Positions 52,881-62,428 of a stretch of 64,000 bases of DNA are shown here, one piece after another (within the stretch, counting starts at the first letter, position 1; every line of letters starts with the position of its first letter). The DNA lies in assembly GCA_002162825.1 (NCBI GenBank), contig MAAU01000091.1, forward strand, positions 1 to 64,000, in the 5' to 3' direction. The DNA is from Gammaproteobacteria bacterium 54_18_T64. Its GTDB lineage: Bacteria; Pseudomonadota; Gammaproteobacteria; Pseudomonadales; Porticoccaceae. A program made the translations under genes and the position numbers. The notes beneath the pieces are model-generated. The model did no database searches. It was not told the DNA's origin and worked only from the letters and a program-made list of their open reading frames with translations.

Positions 52881-55850
52881 TTGTCCCGTAGTTTTGAGCC
52901 CCAAGCCGAATTTGTTTCAGGCCAGCGTTGGATCAGTCACACCGAAGCCGAATTAGGCCTCGGCATCGTTATCGAAGTTGCCAATCGCCGGGTGGAGCTG
53001 AGCTTTCCCTCGGCGGCTGAGCGCCGAGTTTACGCCACCGATAATGCGCCGCTGGGCCGGGTGATTTACCCCGTCGACGATAAGGTAAAAAACTGTGAAG
53101 GCGATGAGTTGACGATCATCGATCGGCAGGAGGGCAATGGCTGCGTTATTTACCTGTGTAAGAATGCCGCTGGAGAGGAGGTGGTACTGCACGAGATGGA
53201 TCTCGATAGCTTCGTGCATTTCTCGAAACCCCAGGATCGCTTGTTTGCCGGCCAGGTCGACAAGGTCGCGCGCTTTGAGCTGCGCCAACAAACGCTGCAG
53301 TTTTTGCACCAGCACCAACAGTCCCCGGCCTGTGGCTTACTCGGCGGCCGTGTGCAACTACTGCCCCACCAGCTCTACATTGCCAGTCGCTTGGGGGTGC
53401 GTCATGCGCCACGCGTGCTGCTCGCCGACGAGGTGGGTCTGGGCAAAACCATCGAAGCCGGTTTGATTTTGCATCAGCAACTCTATACCGGTCGCGCCAG
53501 TCGAATATTGATCACCGTGCCCGACAGTCTGGTGCACCAGTGGCTGGTTGAAATGCTGCGTCGTTTCAACCTGCACTTCACCATTCTCGATCAGGAGCGC
53601 TGCGAAGCACTGGAGCAAACAGAGGACGAGGTCGACGATGGCTATGCCGATGAGCTGGACGACGGCCACGATGATGAGCAAACGCTAACGCCGAGCGGCG
53701 ATATTAACCCCTTTGAAAGTGCTCAGCTGGTGCTTTGCAGCACCTCTTTTTTGAGTAATAACCAGCGCCGTCACAGCCAGGCATTAGCGGCGGGCTGGGA
53801 TATGCTGGTCGTCGACGAGGCCCATCATTTGGCCTGGGATGAGGCGCAAGCCAGTCCCGCTTACGAATGCATCGAGACCCTGGCGGCGTGTATTCCCAGT
53901 CTCTTGCTGTTAACGGCAACACCGGAGCAGTTGGGTGTGGCCGGTCACTTTGCCCGCCTGCGCCTGCTCGATCCGGATCGCTACTACGATCTGCCCACCT
54001 TTATCGAGGAGGAGAGTCGTTATCAGGGTGTGAGTGAGTTGGTGCAAGCGCTGCAAGATGGCGATGCCCTGGTCCTCGATACCGACCTTATCGCCCAGGT
54101 CAGTACTTATCTGGGCGCTAGCGCGGCCGATGAATTACAGCTGGCGCTGCAAGGTGGTGATACAGAGGCCTTGAATGCACTGAGCGAGGGCCTGGTGCAA
54201 GACCTGCTCGACCGCCACGGCACCGGACGAGTGCTCTTTCGCAATACCCGCGAAGCCGTTGAAGGTTTTCCCCAGCGCTATGTGCAGGGTTACGCCCTGC
54301 CCAACCCCGTCGGCCGCCATAATGACGAGGATGAGACCGAACTAAACGCAGACGAAATACGCACTTATCTACAGCCCGAAAGCTCCATCGGTGAGGACTG
54401 GTTATCCCTCGACCCTCGCGTGGCATGGCTGGCCGACTGGTTGGCCGAGCATCGCCAGGACAAGGTTTTGGTCATCTGTGCCCAGTCGACGACGGCTCGG
54501 GAGCTCGAAGAATACTTGCGTCTGCGCGAGGGGGTGCGCTCGGGTGTCTTTCACGAGGGTATGAGCTTGATTGCCCGCGACCGTGCGGCGGCCTACTTTG
54601 CCGATGAGCAGGACAGCGCGCAAACGCTGATTTGTTCCGAGATTGGCAGCGAGGGCCGCAATTTTCAGTTTGCCCACCACCTGGTGTTGTTTGATTTGCC
54701 GCTGAACCCCGACCTGCTCGAGCAGCGCATAGGCCGTCTCGACCGCATAGGCCAGCGCCAGGATGTGCAAATTCATGTGCCCTACCACGAGGACAGTGCG
54801 CAGGAGGTGATGCTGCGTTGGTACAGTGAGGGCCTGGGTGCCTTCCAACGGGTTTGTCCGGTGGGCCTGAGTATTTATCAACAGGTGGCGGAGCAATTGC
54901 ACCACTGTTTGCGTTGTCCCAGTGATGCCGCCGCCCTGTCTAATCTAGTGGAAGAGACCTATCAGCTCACCGAGGCCGCACTGGAGGCTTTACAGAAGGG
55001 TCGCGACCGTTTGCTGGAAATGAATTCCTGTAATACCGAGGTCGCCAATGGGGTGATCGATGCCATGCTCGAGGCTGAGCAGAGCGGTGAGCTGGAAGAT
55101 TATTTGAGCAAGGTCTTCGATGAGTTTGGCATCGAACAGAGTCACCACAGTGCCGATAGCATCGTTGTCACGCCCAGTGACCATATGCTGGCTCAGAACT
55201 TGCCGGGCCTACCGGAAGATGGTCTCACCGCGACCTATTCGCGCCGCAGAGCCTTGAGCCGCGAGGACATGCGTTTTTTAACCTGGGAGCACCCCCTGGT
55301 CGTCGCCGCCATGGAGCAAATTGCCGGTGGCGATTTTGGCAGCACCGCGGTGTGTACCCTGAAACTGCCGCCCCTGAAACCGGGAACACTGCTGTTTGAA
55401 GGCATGTTTACGGTCTACTGCCCGGCACCGAAGGTGATGCAGCTGGGGCGTTATATTCCCCAGTCGGTGGTGCGGGTGGTGGTGGATGAGAGTGGTAAGG
55501 ATTTCAGCCATATTCTCACCGAGGCCCATTTTGCCAAGCTCTGCCAGCGCGTGAAGCGGCGCACCGCCGTCGACATGGTGAAGCATGTGCGCACCCAGGT
55601 GGATGCCCTGGTGGGCCATGCCGAGAGCATTGCCGAGGCCCAGCAGGCGGAACTCATCGCCGAGGCTCAGCGCCGTATGGCCGCGGGGCAGAATGCCGAA
55701 CTTGAACGCTTGCAGGCCCTGGCTGCCGTTAATTCGAGTATTCGCGCCGAGGAAATTGACTACCTGCGCGAATCGATGGCCCTGTCTCAGAACTATCTTT
55801 CACATGCGCAATTAAAACTCGATGCCCTGCGTTTGATTGTGGTGGTTTAA
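52881..55850 (+). CDS. rapA: RNA polymerase-associated Swi2/Snf2 ATPase RapA
   Basis: Recycles stalled RNA polymerase after transcription. The 989-residue protein starts with TTG at 52881. It has the N-terminal Tudor-like region (FVSGQRWISHTEAELGLG), Walker A DEVGLGKTIEAG, DEAH box VVDEAHHL, LTATP, and motif VI QRIGRLDRIGQ. It is about 20 residues longer than E. coli RapA; an acidic insertion occurs near residues 244-272 (VDDGYADELDDGHDDE). Confidence 0.95.
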   Translation: MSRSFEPQAEFVSGQRWISHTEAELGLGIVIEVANRRVELSFPSAAERRVYATDNAPLGRVIYPVDDKVKNCEGDELTIIDRQEGNGCVIYLCKNAAGEEVVLHEMDLDSFVHFSKPQDRLFAGQVDKVARFELRQQTLQFLHQHQQSPACGLLGGRVQLLPHQLYIASRLGVRHAPRVLLADEVGLGKTIEAGLILHQQLYTGRASRILITVPDSLVHQWLVEMLRRFNLHFTILDQERCEALEQTEDEVDDGYADELDDGHDDEQTLTPSGDINPFESAQLVLCSTSFLSNNQRRHSQALAAGWDMLVVDEAHHLAWDEAQASPAYECIETLAACIPSLLLLTATPEQLGVAGHFARLRLLDPDRYYDLPTFIEEESRYQGVSELVQALQDGDALVLDTDLIAQVSTYLGASAADELQLALQGGDTEALNALSEGLVQDLLDRHGTGRVLFRNTREAVEGFPQRYVQGYALPNPVGRHNDEDETELNADEIRTYLQPESSIGEDWLSLDPRVAWLADWLAEHRQDKVLVICAQSTTARELEEYLRLREGVRSGVFHEGMSLIARDRAAAYFADEQDSAQTLICSEIGSEGRNFQFAHHLVLFDLPLNPDLLEQRIGRLDRIGQRQDVQIHVPYHEDSAQEVMLRWYSEGLGAFQRVCPVGLSIYQQVAEQLHHCLRCPSDAAALSNLVEETYQLTEAALEALQKGRDRLLEMNSCNTEVANGVIDAMLEAEQSGELEDYLSKVFDEFGIEQSHHSADSIVVTPSDHMLAQNLPGLPEDGLTATYSRRRALSREDMRFLTWEHPLVVAAMEQIAGGDFGSTAVCTLKLPPLKPGTLLFEGMFTVYCPAPKVMQLGRYIPQSVVRVVVDESGKDFSHILTEAHFAKLCQRVKRRTAVDMVKHVRTQVDALVGHAESIAEAQQAELIAEAQRRMAAGQNAELERLQALAAVNSSIRAEEIDYLRESMALSQNYLSHAQLKLDALRLIVVV

Positions 55851-55889
55851 TCCGCTGTTACTGCATTGAGATGATTACTGCGCATAGGG

Positions 55890-56780
55890 GTGAGGTTTGA
55901 GGCGCTGGGTTTAATGCTCAGGGGCGAGCCCATCTTTAAAGCCGCGCTGTGGATGCTGGTCGCCCTGGCGTCCTTTTCACTCATGGCGGTGGCGGCGAAA
56001 GAGTTGTCGGTGAGCCTGGGTACCGCGCAAATACTGTTTTTTCGCAGCGTTATTGGTCTCCTACTGATCTTGGCCTTTGTCTCTGTGCGGGGTTGGGATC
56101 TTGGCAGGTTCAAAACACGGTGTTTTAAAAGGCACCTGTTCAGAAACCTGGCCCACTTTGTTGGTCAATATGGCTGGATTTATGGTCTGGGCTTTATTCC
56201 CCTGGCCGAGGTGTTTGCCCTGGAGTTTACCGTGCCGATCTGGACGGCCCTTGCCGCGACACTCTTGCTCAATGAGAGGATGAACAAGTCGCGTGTGATC
56301 GCTATCGCCTTAGGTCTGGTTGGGGTGCTGATCATCTTGCGCCCGACAATGCTCATCATCCATCCCGCGGCGCTGGCAGTACTGGTGAGTGCCGTAGCCT
56401 TTGGTTTGTCCCACACCTTGACGCGCTCACTGGTTCAGCAAGACGCACCCCTCGCCATTATTTTTTATATGTGCCTTATCCAGCTACCCATGGCTCTGGG
56501 GCTGTCGCTGGGCAATTGGCAGATGCCCACGGGCAATCTGTGGTTTTGGCTCTTGCTGATTGGTACCACCGCCATGTCGGCCCACTACAGCGTATCGAAA
56601 GCCCTGAGCTACGCCGATGCCATGGTGGTCATCCCCATGGATTTCCTGCGCCTGCCATTGATTATGCTGGTCGGCTATTTCTTCTATGAGGAAGCGATTG
56701 ATGGCTTCCTGCTGCTCGGGGCGGCACTGATGTTGCTGGGCAATTATTGGGGCTTGAAGCGTGAGCGCCCGACGCGGTAA
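55890..56780 (+). CDS. DMT-superfamily (EamA) transporter
   Basis: A 296-residue inner-membrane protein with ten predicted helices in two EamA repeats. Landmarks include FRSVIGLLLILAF and PLAEVFALEFTVPIWTALAATLLLNERMN. The substrate is unknown; members export amino acids or metabolites. GTG at 55890 is used; the ATG at 55914 is an alternative. No operon partner. Confidence 0.87.
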   Translation: MRFEALGLMLRGEPIFKAALWMLVALASFSLMAVAAKELSVSLGTAQILFFRSVIGLLLILAFVSVRGWDLGRFKTRCFKRHLFRNLAHFVGQYGWIYGLGFIPLAEVFALEFTVPIWTALAATLLLNERMNKSRVIAIALGLVGVLIILRPTMLIIHPAALAVLVSAVAFGLSHTLTRSLVQQDAPLAIIFYMCLIQLPMALGLSLGNWQMPTGNLWFWLLLIGTTAMSAHYSVSKALSYADAMVVIPMDFLRLPLIMLVGYFFYEEAIDGFLLLGAALMLLGNYWGLKRERPTR

Positions 56781-56843
56781 GTGTCATCGGCCGGGCCTTG
56801 GACTTTACCTGTCACCATGACCTTCATTGCCGGAAACTTTGCG

Positions 56844-56890
56844 AGGGGCTTGTAAGAGCGGCCCCTTGCTAGGCAAGCTCAGGTTTTTTC
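56844..56890 (+). terminator. Probable terminator of the EamA gene
   Basis: AGGGGC/GCCCCT (56844-56849 with 56861-56866) is followed by CTTGC-TAG-GCAAG (56865-56877) and then GGTTTTTT. The two stems are overlapping alternatives. Confidence 0.45.
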
Positions 56891-56909
56891 AGACCCCAGC
56901 TTTCAAACT

Positions 56910-57683
56910 TTAGCTTTCAACAAAGGCCCGTTCAATCACGTACTGGCCCTTCTCGCCCTGTCGCGACTCCACGAAACCACGCTCGTCTAAGAGCGCGCAG
57001 CAATCTTTGAGCATGGCGGGGCTGCCGCAAATCATAAAGCGATCGGTTTCGACATTAAAAGAGGGTAGGCCAATGTCGCTGAACAGCTTGCCACTTTTGA
57101 ATAGGTCGGTAAGCCGCCCCTGGTTTTTATAGGGCTCTCGGGTCACGGTGGGGTAGTAAATTAACTGCCGACTGATGGCCTCACCGAGAAACTCATCCTT
57201 GGGCAATTCATTGCAAATGGTTTCGCTGTAAGCCAGCTCCGAAACGTAGCGCACACCGTGGGTGAGAATGACTTTGTCAAAATTTTCGTAGATCTCGGGG
57301 TCTTTAATAATGCTCATAAAGGGCGCCAGGCCGGTGCCGGTGCTGAGTAGGTAGAGGTTTTTACCGGGTAATAAATTGTCCTGCAAGAGGGTGCCGGTGG
57401 GCTTTTTACTGAGCAATATAGTGTCGCCGACGACCACGTTTTTTAATTGTGAGGTCAGCGCGCCATCGGGGACTTTGATGCTGAAAAACTCCAGTTCATC
57501 TTCGTAATTGGCGCTGGCAATACTATAGGCTCGCATTAGGGGTTTATCTTCCTGGGGCAGGCCCATCATAATAAAGTGACCATTTTTAAAGCGAAATGAG
57601 GCATCGCGATTGGTTCTGAAGCTGAATAAAGTGTCGTTCCAGTGCTGTACGCTGGTCACCTGTGCTTCGATAAATCCCGCCAT
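56910..57683 (-). CDS. fpr: Ferredoxin/flavodoxin-NADP+ reductase
   Basis: FAD enzyme of about 257 residues exchanging electrons between NADPH and ferredoxin. It has FAD-binding MRAYSIASANY, STGTGLAPFMSII for NADP and C-terminal FMICGSPAML and YVIERAFVES. The start at 57683 matches the family. It is divergent from a LysR gene, as is the finR/fprA pair of Pseudomonas, where fprA responds to oxidative stress. Confidence 0.95.
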   Translation of the reverse strand: MAGFIEAQVTSVQHWNDTLFSFRTNRDASFRFKNGHFIMMGLPQEDKPLMRAYSIASANYEDELEFFSIKVPDGALTSQLKNVVVGDTILLSKKPTGTLLQDNLLPGKNLYLLSTGTGLAPFMSIIKDPEIYENFDKVILTHGVRYVSELAYSETICNELPKDEFLGEAISRQLIYYPTVTREPYKNQGRLTDLFKSGKLFSDIGLPSFNVETDRFMICGSPAMLKDCCALLDERGFVESRQGEKGQYVIERAFVES

Positions 57684-57719
57684 GTAGAGCTCCAAACTTG
57701 CGCAGTAAAAAGTATGGGC

Positions 57720-57790
57720 AGAACTATACAAGGGGAGCCTATATCGGCAAAATGGGTATTATTGATATAGATATTCGGTAATTCCGATAT
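57720..57790. promoter_or_regulatory. fpr/LysR divergent control region
   Basis: The region holds TTCGG-TAATT-CCGAT (57774-57788) and the wider inverted pair ATATCGG/CCGATAT (57741-57747 and 57784-57790). The form fits LysR-type dimer sites. A minus-strand TATAGT (complement of 57723-57728) with TTGCCG 16 bases upstream could be the fpr promoter. Confidence 0.45.
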
Positions 57791-58673
57791 GCGCTACAGT
57801 CTCAAGCAGGTCCAGGTGTTTCTCAAGGTCGCCCACTATGAAAATATTAGCAAGGCGGCGCTGGATCTGGCGATGTCGCAATCGGCCGTTAGCAGCGCCC
57901 TCTCCGATTTCGAGAGGCACTATGACATCCGGCTCTTTGACCGCAATGGTAAAAAGCTGCAGCTCAATGAGCTGGGTCGGGCCCTGCGCCCGCAAGCCCA
58001 GGCCCTGTATGAACAGGCTCAGGCCTTTGAGCAGCGACTGCAGCAGCGCAACACTGTGCCGGCACTGCGGGTCGGGGCGACACTAACCATCGGCAACTAT
58101 CTCGCGGTCGGCATTATGGCCCAGTACATGAGGCAACATGCCGGTGCCCAGGTGCAGCTGCATGTCGCCAATACCGCCAGTATTGGTGAGCAGGTGAGAA
58201 ACTTTGAGCTGGATATTGGCCTCATTGAAGGCGAGCTACAGAGTCCCGAGTTGCAGGTCATCCCCTGGCTGGATGACGAATTAGTGGTTTTTTGCTCGCC
58301 CACTCACCCCCTGGCGGGGTGTCAGTCGCTCAGTGATAAGGACCTGCTGAGTGCGGCGTGGATACTTCGTGAAAGTGGTTCCGGCACGCGGCAAACCTTT
58401 GACCGCGCCATGACGGGCCTGCTCAGCCAAATCAATGTCAGCCTGGAGTTGGAACACACCGAGGCCATAAAGCGCGCCGTAGAAGCGGATTTAGGCATTA
58501 GTTGTTTATCTCGGGTCGCTCTCAACGAGGCCTTTGCACGCGGTAGTTTAGTGCCGCTAGAGGTGCCGCAGCGAGATTTGCGCCGCCGTTTTTATTTTAT
58601 TCTGCACCGGCAAAAATACCTTAGCTCGGCCATTGAGAGCTGGATGGGGCTTTGTCAAAAAGAGCAGGGCTAG
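57789..58673 (+). CDS. LysR-family regulator adjacent to fpr (FinR-like)
   Basis: A 294-residue regulator. The N-terminal wHTH (MRYSLKQVQVFLKVAHYENISKAA) is followed by a substrate-binding domain with ELDIGLIEGEL and EADLGISCLSRVAL. It starts at the palindrome between the genes. By position it is probably the FinR-type activator of fpr under oxidative stress; this is inference from conserved arrangement. Confidence 0.88.
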   Translation: MRYSLKQVQVFLKVAHYENISKAALDLAMSQSAVSSALSDFERHYDIRLFDRNGKKLQLNELGRALRPQAQALYEQAQAFEQRLQQRNTVPALRVGATLTIGNYLAVGIMAQYMRQHAGAQVQLHVANTASIGEQVRNFELDIGLIEGELQSPELQVIPWLDDELVVFCSPTHPLAGCQSLSDKDLLSAAWILRESGSGTRQTFDRAMTGLLSQINVSLELEHTEAIKRAVEADLGISCLSRVALNEAFARGSLVPLEVPQRDLRRRFYFILHRQKYLSSAIESWMGLCQKEQG

Positions 58674-58739
58674 TAAAGTGGGTATCAATACACGGCTTAA
58701 CGAGTCGATAAACACAGGGCTTGATTCGGGCCGCGGTCT

Positions 58740-59561
58740 CTACCAGTGTTCCCACACCGGGGTGCACTCTTCGGGCAGGGGTGAATGCTGACCGAGTTCG
58801 GCCCAGAATTTACCGGGTTGATGGAAGTCGGAACCGCAGGAGGCCAGCAGTTTTTTCTCGATACACAGTTTTGCCAGTTCTCGGGTCCTGACTTTGTCCT
58901 GTTTACCGGAGACCACCTCGATGGCCTCGCCGCCAGCTGCGATAAAGTCGTCCGTCAAGCGATGCAGCTTGCTGCGGGTGAGGTGGTATTTGTCGGGGTG
59001 GGCGAGCACGGCGGTGCCACCGGCATCGCGGATCCAGCCGACCACTTCATCTAGTTGTGGCCAGATTTGTTTTACATCGCCGACTTTTCCGGTGCCGAGG
59101 TATTTCTTAAAGGCTTCAGCGAGACTTTTTACCGCGCCGATTTCCACTAGCTGCTGGGCGAAATGGGGGCGGCCAATGGAGCCCTTGCCGGCTTTCTCGA
59201 GAACCCCGGGTAAGATGTCAGGGAAACCTTTCTTTGCCAGCTTATCGGCAATAATGCTGGCGCGTTCAATGCGTGAGCGCTGCTGGCTGGCGATGGCGTC
59301 GGCAAAGACGCTGCAGTCGAGGGGCACATTTAGCCCGACGATATGCACGTTGTTTTTCTGCCACTGGGTGGAGAGTTCGGTACCGGTGACTAGCCTTAAT
59401 GTGCCCAGTACCGAGGCATCAATTTCTCGGTAGGCGGCGAGTGTGTCGTGGTCGGTAATGGCCAGTACATCAATATCGGCGGCGATGGCGCGAGCGATAA
59501 GAGCATTGGGGCTAAGTTCGCCATCTGAGGCGGTGGTATGGCTGTGTAAGTCGTATTTCAT
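58740..59561 (-). CDS. rnm: PHP-domain 5'-3' exoribonuclease RNase AM (YciV/TrpH)
   Basis: A 273-residue PHP phosphoesterase. Metal residues are seen in DLHSHTTASDG, AITDHDT, GRPHFAQQL, VLAHPDKY and SCGSDFHQPG. Enzymes of this family trim 5' ends of 5S rRNA and small RNAs and hydrolyse pAp. It stands alone. Confidence 0.92.
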   Translation of the reverse strand: MKYDLHSHTTASDGELSPNALIARAIAADIDVLAITDHDTLAAYREIDASVLGTLRLVTGTELSTQWQKNNVHIVGLNVPLDCSVFADAIASQQRSRIERASIIADKLAKKGFPDILPGVLEKAGKGSIGRPHFAQQLVEIGAVKSLAEAFKKYLGTGKVGDVKQIWPQLDEVVGWIRDAGGTAVLAHPDKYHLTRSKLHRLTDDFIAAGGEAIEVVSGKQDKVRTRELAKLCIEKKLLASCGSDFHQPGKFWAELGQHSPLPEECTPVWEHW

Positions 59562-59856
59562 AGTCGGGCTATTGTAACAATTATGAAGGTTTTTAGAGGG
59601 ATTTATAGCTGTGGGCGGAATAGGGCTGCCCTCAACTCATGGCCGTCGGAGGCGGGGGTGTCGACATCGACGATTTCATGGGTGCAGGAGCTAGAGTGGC
59701 GCAGGATGCCAAAGCCGAGCGTACAGGGCTGTATTCACGGCGCGTCATGTGTGAACAATATCCCTGGCCACTATTTTTTCAGTTTTAGTGGCAGTGGTGA
59801 GGGTGCTCTCTGGTAAAATGCGCGACTTTCTGACCCGCAGTTTTACTGAGTAAGCA
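59562..59856. other. rnm-dbpA intergenic region with -10 box
   Basis: No gene of note. TAAAATGCGCGAC at 59814-59826 gives a TAAAAT -10 with GC discriminator, 37 bases before dbpA. A 77-codon frame in the middle has no family likeness. Confidence 0.45.
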
Positions 59857-61248
59857 ATGGCTATGAGCAAGCAACTGGCATTTTCCACCCTGCAACTTCC
59901 CGATGGCATGCACGATAACCTCTCGACACTGGGTTATGAGCAGATGACCCAGGTGCAGGCCGACAGTTTGCCCGCCATGCTCGCCGGTCGCGATATGCTG
60001 GCCCAGGCGAAAACAGGCAGCGGCAAGACGGCGGCCTTTGGCATTAGCCTGCTGGCAAAGTTGCAGTTGAATAAATACCGGGTGCAGGTACTGGTGTTGT
60101 GCCCCACCCGCGAGCTGGCCGATCAGGTCAGCAAGGAGCTGCGTCGCCTGGCGCGCTTCACGCAAAACATTAAGATTTTGACCCTCTGTGGCGGCAAGCC
60201 TTTCGGCCCCCAACTCGGTTCACTGGAGCATGGCGCCCACATTGTGGTCGGCACCCCAGGGCGTATCGCCGAGCATTTGCGCAAGGGCTCATTGAAGCTA
60301 GTTGATGTGCATACCCTGGTGCTGGATGAGGCGGACCGCATGCTCGATATGGGCTTTCGCGAGGCCATTGCCGGCATTGTTGAAACCATCCCCCCCGGGC
60401 GCCAAACCCTGATGTTCTCCGCGACCTATCCCGATGACGTGCTGGCGATTAGCCGGAAATTTCAGCAGGATCCGCTGCAGGTGAGGGTTGAGGGGGTGCA
60501 CAGCGAGGAGGTGATTAGCCAGCATTTCTATAAGGTGAAGGCTGCCGATAAACCGGCCTTGCTCGCGACCTTGCTCGGCAAACACTACCCCGATTCAACG
60601 GTGGTTTTCTGCAATACCAAGCGCGATTGTCAGAGTGTGGCCGATGCCTTGAATGCGGAGGGCTTTGTCGCCCGCGCCCTACACGGCGATATGGATCAGC
60701 GCGATCGCGATTTGGTGCTAGTGCAATTTTCCAACAGCTCCTGCCCGGTACTGGTGGCGACGGACGTCGCCGCTCGTGGCCTGGATGTTAAATCTCTGAA
60801 AGTGGTGGTTAATTACGATTTGGCCCGCGATCCCGAGGTGCACGTGCACCGCATTGGTCGCACCGGCCGCGCGGGCGAAGAGGGCAGGGCAATCAATTTT
60901 TACGAGCCCAGTGAAACCTTCCGGCTGGAGGCCATTGAATCCTATTCCGGTATTACTCCTCGTTTGGCAAGTACACCGGTTGCTGAGGCGTGGATGGGTG
61001 AACCGGCCCCGGCACCGATGGTGACTCTGTGCATTGATGGGGGTCGCAAAGACCGGCTACGCCCCGGCGATATTCTCGGTGCCTTAACCGGTGACGGTGG
61101 CTTGCCCGGCAAGGATATTGGCAAGATCGATATCTTTGATTTCCGCGCCTACGTAGCGGTGGCACGCAAGTCTTCGGGCATTGCCTACCGGAGTTTGAAA
61201 GAGGGCAAAATCAAGGGTCGCAGCTTTAAAGTGCGCAAACTGTCTTAA
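59857..61248 (+). CDS. dbpA: ATP-dependent RNA helicase DbpA
   Basis: DEAD-box helicase with a C-terminal RNA-binding DbpA domain that targets 23S rRNA helix 92. The 463-residue protein has AKTGSGKT, PTRELA, VLDEADRMLDMGF, SAT, HRIGRTGRAG and the tail (GDILGALTGDGGLPGKDIGKIDIFDF). ATG at 59857 or 59863. Confidence 0.96.
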   Translation: MAMSKQLAFSTLQLPDGMHDNLSTLGYEQMTQVQADSLPAMLAGRDMLAQAKTGSGKTAAFGISLLAKLQLNKYRVQVLVLCPTRELADQVSKELRRLARFTQNIKILTLCGGKPFGPQLGSLEHGAHIVVGTPGRIAEHLRKGSLKLVDVHTLVLDEADRMLDMGFREAIAGIVETIPPGRQTLMFSATYPDDVLAISRKFQQDPLQVRVEGVHSEEVISQHFYKVKAADKPALLATLLGKHYPDSTVVFCNTKRDCQSVADALNAEGFVARALHGDMDQRDRDLVLVQFSNSSCPVLVATDVAARGLDVKSLKVVVNYDLARDPEVHVHRIGRTGRAGEEGRAINFYEPSETFRLEAIESYSGITPRLASTPVAEAWMGEPAPAPMVTLCIDGGRKDRLRPGDILGALTGDGGLPGKDIGKIDIFDFRAYVAVARKSSGIAYRSLKEGKIKGRSFKVRKLS

Positions 61249-61283
61249 TGCTCTGCCACAACAGCCTGGCTTGAGGCTCGGGT

Positions 61284-61838
61284 ATGACCGCTATTATTGC
61301 GCCGACCATTGCACCGATTAATGCCGAGCAGCAAGCGCAGGTGCTAGATAAAACACAGGCAACGTTGGCACTGGCCGAGCGAGAATACGGTCGAGAATTT
61401 CCGGCCATTCCCGTGTTTTTCGATTTGCGTGGCCGCTGCAGCGGCATGTATCGGGTCAAGGGTAGAGAGCGGGTGATTCGCTACAACCCCCATATATTTG
61501 CCAAGTATTTCGAAGATAGCCTGGTAACCACGGTGCCTCACGAAGTGGCCCACTACGTGAGTGATTGTCTCTATGGACTGAGGTCGATTCGGCCCCATGG
61601 TGACGAGTGGCGTAGCATTATGGAGGTTTTTAAGGCCGACGCTAGTCGTACCGCCGACTATGACCTGAGCGGTATTCCGACTCGGCGTCAGCGTTATTTC
61701 GATTACCGTTGCCCGTGTCAAAATCATCGCCTGTCGAGCCGCCGCCACAATAAACTGGCCCGCGGTGAGGTCATATATAACTGCCGCCAGTGCGGCGAAA
61801 GTCTGGGCTTTGTTGCGGCTTGCCAAGTGGGGGCTTAA
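61284..61838 (+). CDS. sprT: SprT-family zinc metalloprotease-like protein
   Basis: A 184-residue protein. Zinc motif HEVAHYVSD and a C-terminal zinc ribbon (DYRCPCQNH ... NCRQCGESLG) are present, as in SprT/Spartan-type proteases. In vivo targets are unknown for bacteria. It follows dbpA by 35 bases. Confidence 0.92.
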   Translation: MTAIIAPTIAPINAEQQAQVLDKTQATLALAEREYGREFPAIPVFFDLRGRCSGMYRVKGRERVIRYNPHIFAKYFEDSLVTTVPHEVAHYVSDCLYGLRSIRPHGDEWRSIMEVFKADASRTADYDLSGIPTRRQRYFDYRCPCQNHRLSSRRHNKLARGEVIYNCRQCGESLGFVAACQVGA

Positions 61839-61910
61839 TCAAGATACTGCGCGTTTGAATTTATTGGGCCTGTCGGGCTTGTTAGTTTTACATTGAGTGG
61901 AAAGGTAACT

Positions 61911-62390
61911 ATGAAAATTACGAAAGACAGCGTTGTCGAGTTTGATTACAGCCTGAAAGACGGTGAGGGCAAGGTGCTGGAAAATTCTGATGGTGGTGAG
62001 GCAACTGTTTATTTGCACGGTCACGGTGGCATGCTACCGGCGCTTGAACAGGAGCTTGAGGGTAAAGAAGTTGGCGATCATATCGCCGTTGATTTAAAAC
62101 AGCCCTATGGTCCCAATCATCCCGACAGTGTGCAGCGCGTGCCACTGAAACATTTGCGTGCAAAAAAGCGTCCCGAGCCAGGCACCATTGTCGTGGTACA
62201 GGGCAAGGAAGGGCCGCGTCAGGTCACCGTCGTCAAGGTCGGTAAGTTTTCCGTCGATGTCGACACCAATCACCCCTTTGCCGGGCTCGATTTAACCTTT
62301 GATATTACGATTAAAACCGTGCGCGAGGCGACGCGGGAAGAACTGTCCCACGGCCATTCCCACGGTGCCGACGGCACTCATAGTCACTAG
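61911..62390 (+). CDS. slyD: FKBP-type peptidyl-prolyl isomerase SlyD
   Basis: Folding catalyst and chaperone. The 159-residue protein has FKBP strands, an IF chaperone loop (RVPLKHLRA...GTIVVVQ) and a short histidine-rich C-terminus (HGHSHGADGTHSH) for metal. It starts at 61911 (MKITKDSVVEFDY) after GGAAAGG. Confidence 0.93.
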   Translation: MKITKDSVVEFDYSLKDGEGKVLENSDGGEATVYLHGHGGMLPALEQELEGKEVGDHIAVDLKQPYGPNHPDSVQRVPLKHLRAKKRPEPGTIVVVQGKEGPRQVTVVKVGKFSVDVDTNHPFAGLDLTFDITIKTVREATREELSHGHSHGADGTHSH

Positions 62391-62428
62391 CGTAGTAGGA
62401 GCCGAGTTAAAACTCTGGCGGGCCTGCC

